Below, piece by piece: positions 60,546-64,000 of a stretch of 64,000 nucleotides of DNA. Below the pieces are notes generated by a model that worked only from the letters and a program-made list of their open reading frames with translations, was not told where the DNA came from and ran no database searches. This stretch comes from Riptortus pedestris (lineage: Eukaryota; Arthropoda; Insecta; Hemiptera; Alydidae), in NCBI GenBank assembly GCA_019009955.1, contig CM032228.1, forward strand, positions 72,284,001-72,348,000, in the 5' to 3' direction. Position 1 is the stretch's first letter. Each line of letters starts with the position of its first letter. A program made the position numbers and the translations under genes.

Positions 60546-62986
60546 CGGCGATATTTAATTTCTGATGTAAAAAAGACACAAATTTGAAATAACTTTGTTA
60601 TTTTTGTGTGTGTCTGTGTTTTTTTTTTAAGTAGAATAAAAACAATAAATAGCATTCGTTATTAATTCAAGCATAAATTAACTTTTTCATAATATGATCA
60701 GAATATTCTAAGTCAATCTCATAATAAATACCAACAGCAACAATAAACTCTATAAATCGTTACATTTTCAGAGTTAGAATTTATTGTCTGGGGACATCCA
60801 GTGTGTGTAAAATGTCATCAAGCTAATGGTCGTTGTCAAAATAATGGCGTAGGTGACAGAAAGCTGTTGTGTTGACACCTCCAAAGGAATCCTACAGAAG
60901 TGGCGGGAGAAAGGAAAGAACACGGTCTGAAGTTCACTTTCATTCTCTGAGAGGAAGGTCCCTTCACTTTCTAGGTCGGGCTAAACACCTCCTCCGTTAC
61001 ACCTAACTAATATTGGATGCCTGGCTTTAACTGTACTGCTCTCGGCCATTCAACCCAGTATTGTAGAAATTCCAGTGATTTAAAATAATTCTTCGGTCAG
61101 AATCAATTTTAATAAGTGAGTTTGAGGATCATCTTTAGTAGGAATTGCATTGCACAATATTTCTCCGGCTCTACAACTGGATCATAAACGAGGACAGTTT
61201 CCTCGACAGCCTCAAAATCAAAAGAGCTCTGTCAATCAATATTTTTCTTAAATAGAAAAACAGAATGACCTTAGATGCGTAGGGTAGTTATTTACATGTT
61301 ATTAAAGAAGGAAACAAAAATGTTGTTTTAGATTAATTTTATTTTCTTATCTTTTTCATCAATACAGACATTTACGTAAAATAAATTGTTACTTGAGTCT
61401 CAAGTATAGTACATACATACTGACTGTATGTGTTGTAATTAATTTCAGGAATGCCAGTTTAATCGTCCAATAAAAATGTACTTAAGTAACAACGTATTCT
61501 AATAATGTCTGAAAGGTTTACTATTTTTCGATCAAGGGTAAATAAACAGTGAGAAAAAGACCTTCGAAAATTACAAGGTGAAAATACAATTAGATTATGT
61601 AAATTATTACAGAGCCGATTACATAAAAATATAATTAAATATGTACATTATTCTATTCTTGGGATATCTTTTAATCTAAGGGTAAAATTCCTGATTTTGG
61701 GATTTGAATAATGATTTCTCTAATTAATGAACTTTAACTATAAAAATATATATCCGTCAATACCTTCGTCAAAAATTGATGTTATAAAAAAAATAATGCA
61801 AAGTAAATAGCCTTGTATATTTTTTCAGAATTTACAAATGCTATTTTTGAGTATTACAATGAACAATTATATATTTAAGGTAGTATTTGAGTGGAAAGAC
61901 TTTAAAAATTTAGAGTCACGAGCACCGTTTCACAAATAAAATAGTTTATTATGGTAAAACAGAATTGAAAGATGTTTTGTATGCTAGTTAACAGAATGAA
62001 AATTACTAACATGCGCTATGTTTTAAGCTGTATACTTTATTGCATTGACAAGAGTCGAAGTCAATAATAAAAATCTTAGACATTATTCGTTTTATGAAAG
62101 TACTAATGTAATAACAACTATTGTACAGAATATGCCATTCAATATTAAAAGCGTATTACTTAAAATGAAATTTAAAGTGATGATTTCTGACTTCCGGTCG
62201 GGTGACCTCATACTGCCACTATTACTATGAGAGGAATTCTGAATAAATTGAGCCTTATTAGAACTGAACAATGCAATTATTTCAACTCATCGACAGCTGG
62301 TAACTCAAATATTCTAAATTTAAATTTGTCAATATTCCTGGAATCGGCACATTAGAAAAAGGAGGGATATTAATGCTGAAGTTAATCCAACTCATAACAA
62401 TATTTTCTTTCAAAAGGAAACATGGCTTGTCGTTTGATAAGCTTTGGTTTCAGGTGTTGACCCTGAGTTGAAATAATAAAATAATAACCTCAAAATATTG
62501 TTAGCTCAGTAATGTGTAGATACGATATTCCAAATGAAAATTAAAACGATCCCTATTTATAAAATAATTTTGTACATTTATAAAGAGAGACATCAGGACT
62601 AAATTGTGTCCTGATGGGAGTGCCCAACCGACACGATTTAGCAGAGTTTCAATTTCATTGTTGACTGAAAATGATTGTCGGACAGCCATCTGAAATTCTC
62701 ACCAATCCCATAGAGAAGCCGTTGGAGCAGATAGCCAGCTAAATATATAAGTTGAAGGATAAAACCAAGAATGAGAGATCATCTAAATACACTCAGGGAG
62801 AGTATTCTATCGATTTGGAAGAGTTCACGTTTCCTATTTGAACATAATGCAAATATCCGGTAAATAGAATGGCCACAGGATGCTTCTATGTCAAGTAGAA
62901 AGCGCTAACGAAAAGCGAAAATAACATAATACTGAACGGTGACTAGACCCAGGTCATATATGTCAGCTCACCTTGATTCCTTATGA
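60546..62986. other. Intergenic, no gene recognised
   Basis: AT-rich apart from a more balanced stretch at 60860-61230. No ORF over about 65 codons, no repeat shared with the rest of the window. Confidence 0.35.
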
Positions 62987-63275
62987 GAACTTCTAGTCTG
63001 GGAAATAATAGCCTTGCGAAAAATATTTGGCACCGTCAAGGAGCAGCACAGAAGGTGCATCAGAAGCAACGATGTTGTAGTCGAATTATATGGCGAACAT
63101 GTGATATCAAAGAGGCTAGAATGCGCTGGTTTGGACATGTTGAAAGAATGAACACCCTCAGATTGCCCATGAAAATGACATACGATACGCTAAGAGAAAT
63201 TAGGAAAAAGTAGTAGGACGATCGATAGAGGCGTGATGTGAATGGATTTGAGGAGGTTGCGCATCCATTATGCAA
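62987..63275 (+). pseudogene. LINE reverse-transcriptase C-terminus, frameshifted
   Basis: One frame from 62987 reads LRKIFGTVKEQHRRCIRSND then VVVELYGEHVI. Near 63103 the match moves to another frame and continues IKEARMRWFGHVERMNTLRL. The pair RKIFG...ELYG and RWxGHVxRM is the usual C-terminal signature of animal endonuclease-reverse transcriptases. Ends in stops at 63211, just before an H-family copy. Confidence 0.7.
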
Positions 63276-63277
63276 AA

Positions 63278-63758
63278 GAAAATCCGTCACACAGCGCCTG
63301 CGTAAACTAAGCAGATTTCCCTCGTGAAGTTTAATAATAGATAAATCTACATACTCGTAACAGAAAGAAAAATAATTACTGAAATATACCAGAATACAAC
63401 ATATTAATTTGATTGAAAACTATTTACTATATCTAGTACTATAATTTGTAATGAATGAGAATAATATTTGTCTCAATCAATGAAATTTAAGTAGTCCAAA
63501 AACATAAGACGGGGGTCACCAGAAAATATTTGCATATATGTCGTATAATAAAGGTCTCTTGAAAACAATATTTGGTATTTAAGGTTCGAATAATGTGGTT
63601 TATTACATAACCGAGTATTGTTAGTTTAACATGGGTAGAAGTGGGGGTTTGCTGAAGGCTGAAAACTATAAAATCCAAATATCACAGTTAATTTTCATGA
63701 TACAGAAAATATGTATAGAACAATATTTATAGATCATTTAATGTGGAAATTTGCTAAA
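63278..63758 (+). mobile_element. H-family element with internal deletion
   Basis: Starts AATCCGTCACACAGCGCCTG and proceeds normally to TTTATAGATCATTTAATGTG, then jumps straight to the last bases of the hairpin end (GGAAATTTGCTAAAA at 63744-63758). Everything from the second half of module 2 through (TA)n is missing. Confidence 0.62.
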
Positions 63759-64000
63759 ATCCTGGTTGGGAACCATGTGGTATGGTCAAACATGACGAAA
63801 CCCAAGCCCTTCAAGTGCTGTAACCAAACATGTATAAATAAGCAGAGAATTTCTTTAGATATTTGACTGAGCCAGGTCCATGTCAAATAACGAAAATTCC
63901 AGCTTTTCTTTCCTTTCTTTTCTCCTTTTCTATGGGGTTTCAAAGGAGATATCAGTGCCAGAACTTTCTATCACGTACACCACCGCTTAGTTGATGGCCG

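Overview
This is AT-rich animal nuclear DNA with no bacterial gene organisation. It holds one recognisable protein-coding gene, a tropomodulin (tmod) ortholog, on the minus strand. Eight coding exons lie between 18942 (ATG) and 5919 (stop). All eight boundaries have GT/AG dinucleotides and compatible phases, and the exons join without a break into a 432-residue protein: N-terminal tropomyosin/actin-binding segments, a leucine-rich-repeat capping domain and a C-terminal tail of about 85 residues. The protein looks arthropod-like, and the mobile elements (tRNA-derived SINEs, an I/Jockey-like LINE, piggyBac- and Tigger-like MITEs) are of kinds common in arthropods. The source is therefore probably an arthropod, likely an insect; I cannot name the species.

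Layout. Positions 1-5918 are the 3' flank of tmod, with no recognisable gene. Positions 5919-18969 hold the coding exons; the introns carry a piggyBac-like MITE (12106-12594), a SINE, an old LINE fragment, one copy of a high-copy family (H family) and a compact hairpin beside exon 5. A GC-richer block near 21391-21720 has a good splice donor on the minus strand and may be a 5'-UTR exon and promoter. A weaker candidate first exon lies near 40476-40513.

Positions 22000-64000 are intergenic or far-upstream DNA made largely of nested repeats. The dominant one, called here the H family, has about 20 copies. One end is a conserved G/C-rich sequence reading GTCCGTCACGCAGGGGCTGC. The other end is a hairpin, GATTTCCCTTAAGGGAAATC, followed by TGCTAAAA. 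The ends share an inverted GCAGATTTCCC motif, and a (TA)n microsatellite lies inside. This layout resembles non-autonomous Helitron/helentron elements (DINE/HINE type), but that classification is inference. SINEs, a Tigger-like MITE and a 1.8-kb CCCGGC-type repeat lie beside or within H-family (TA)n tracts, which suggests a preferred landing site.

Other notable items are a 42-bp minisatellite with a local 84-bp higher-order period (57687-58610), a tail-to-tail SINE palindrome (28290-28419), a 22-bp SINE insertion bounded by an 11-bp target-site duplication (33650-33693), and several LINE remnants. No functional tRNA, rRNA or CRISPR was found. I found no convincing new gene system; the most unusual material is the H family, its nesting pattern and the intronic hairpin.
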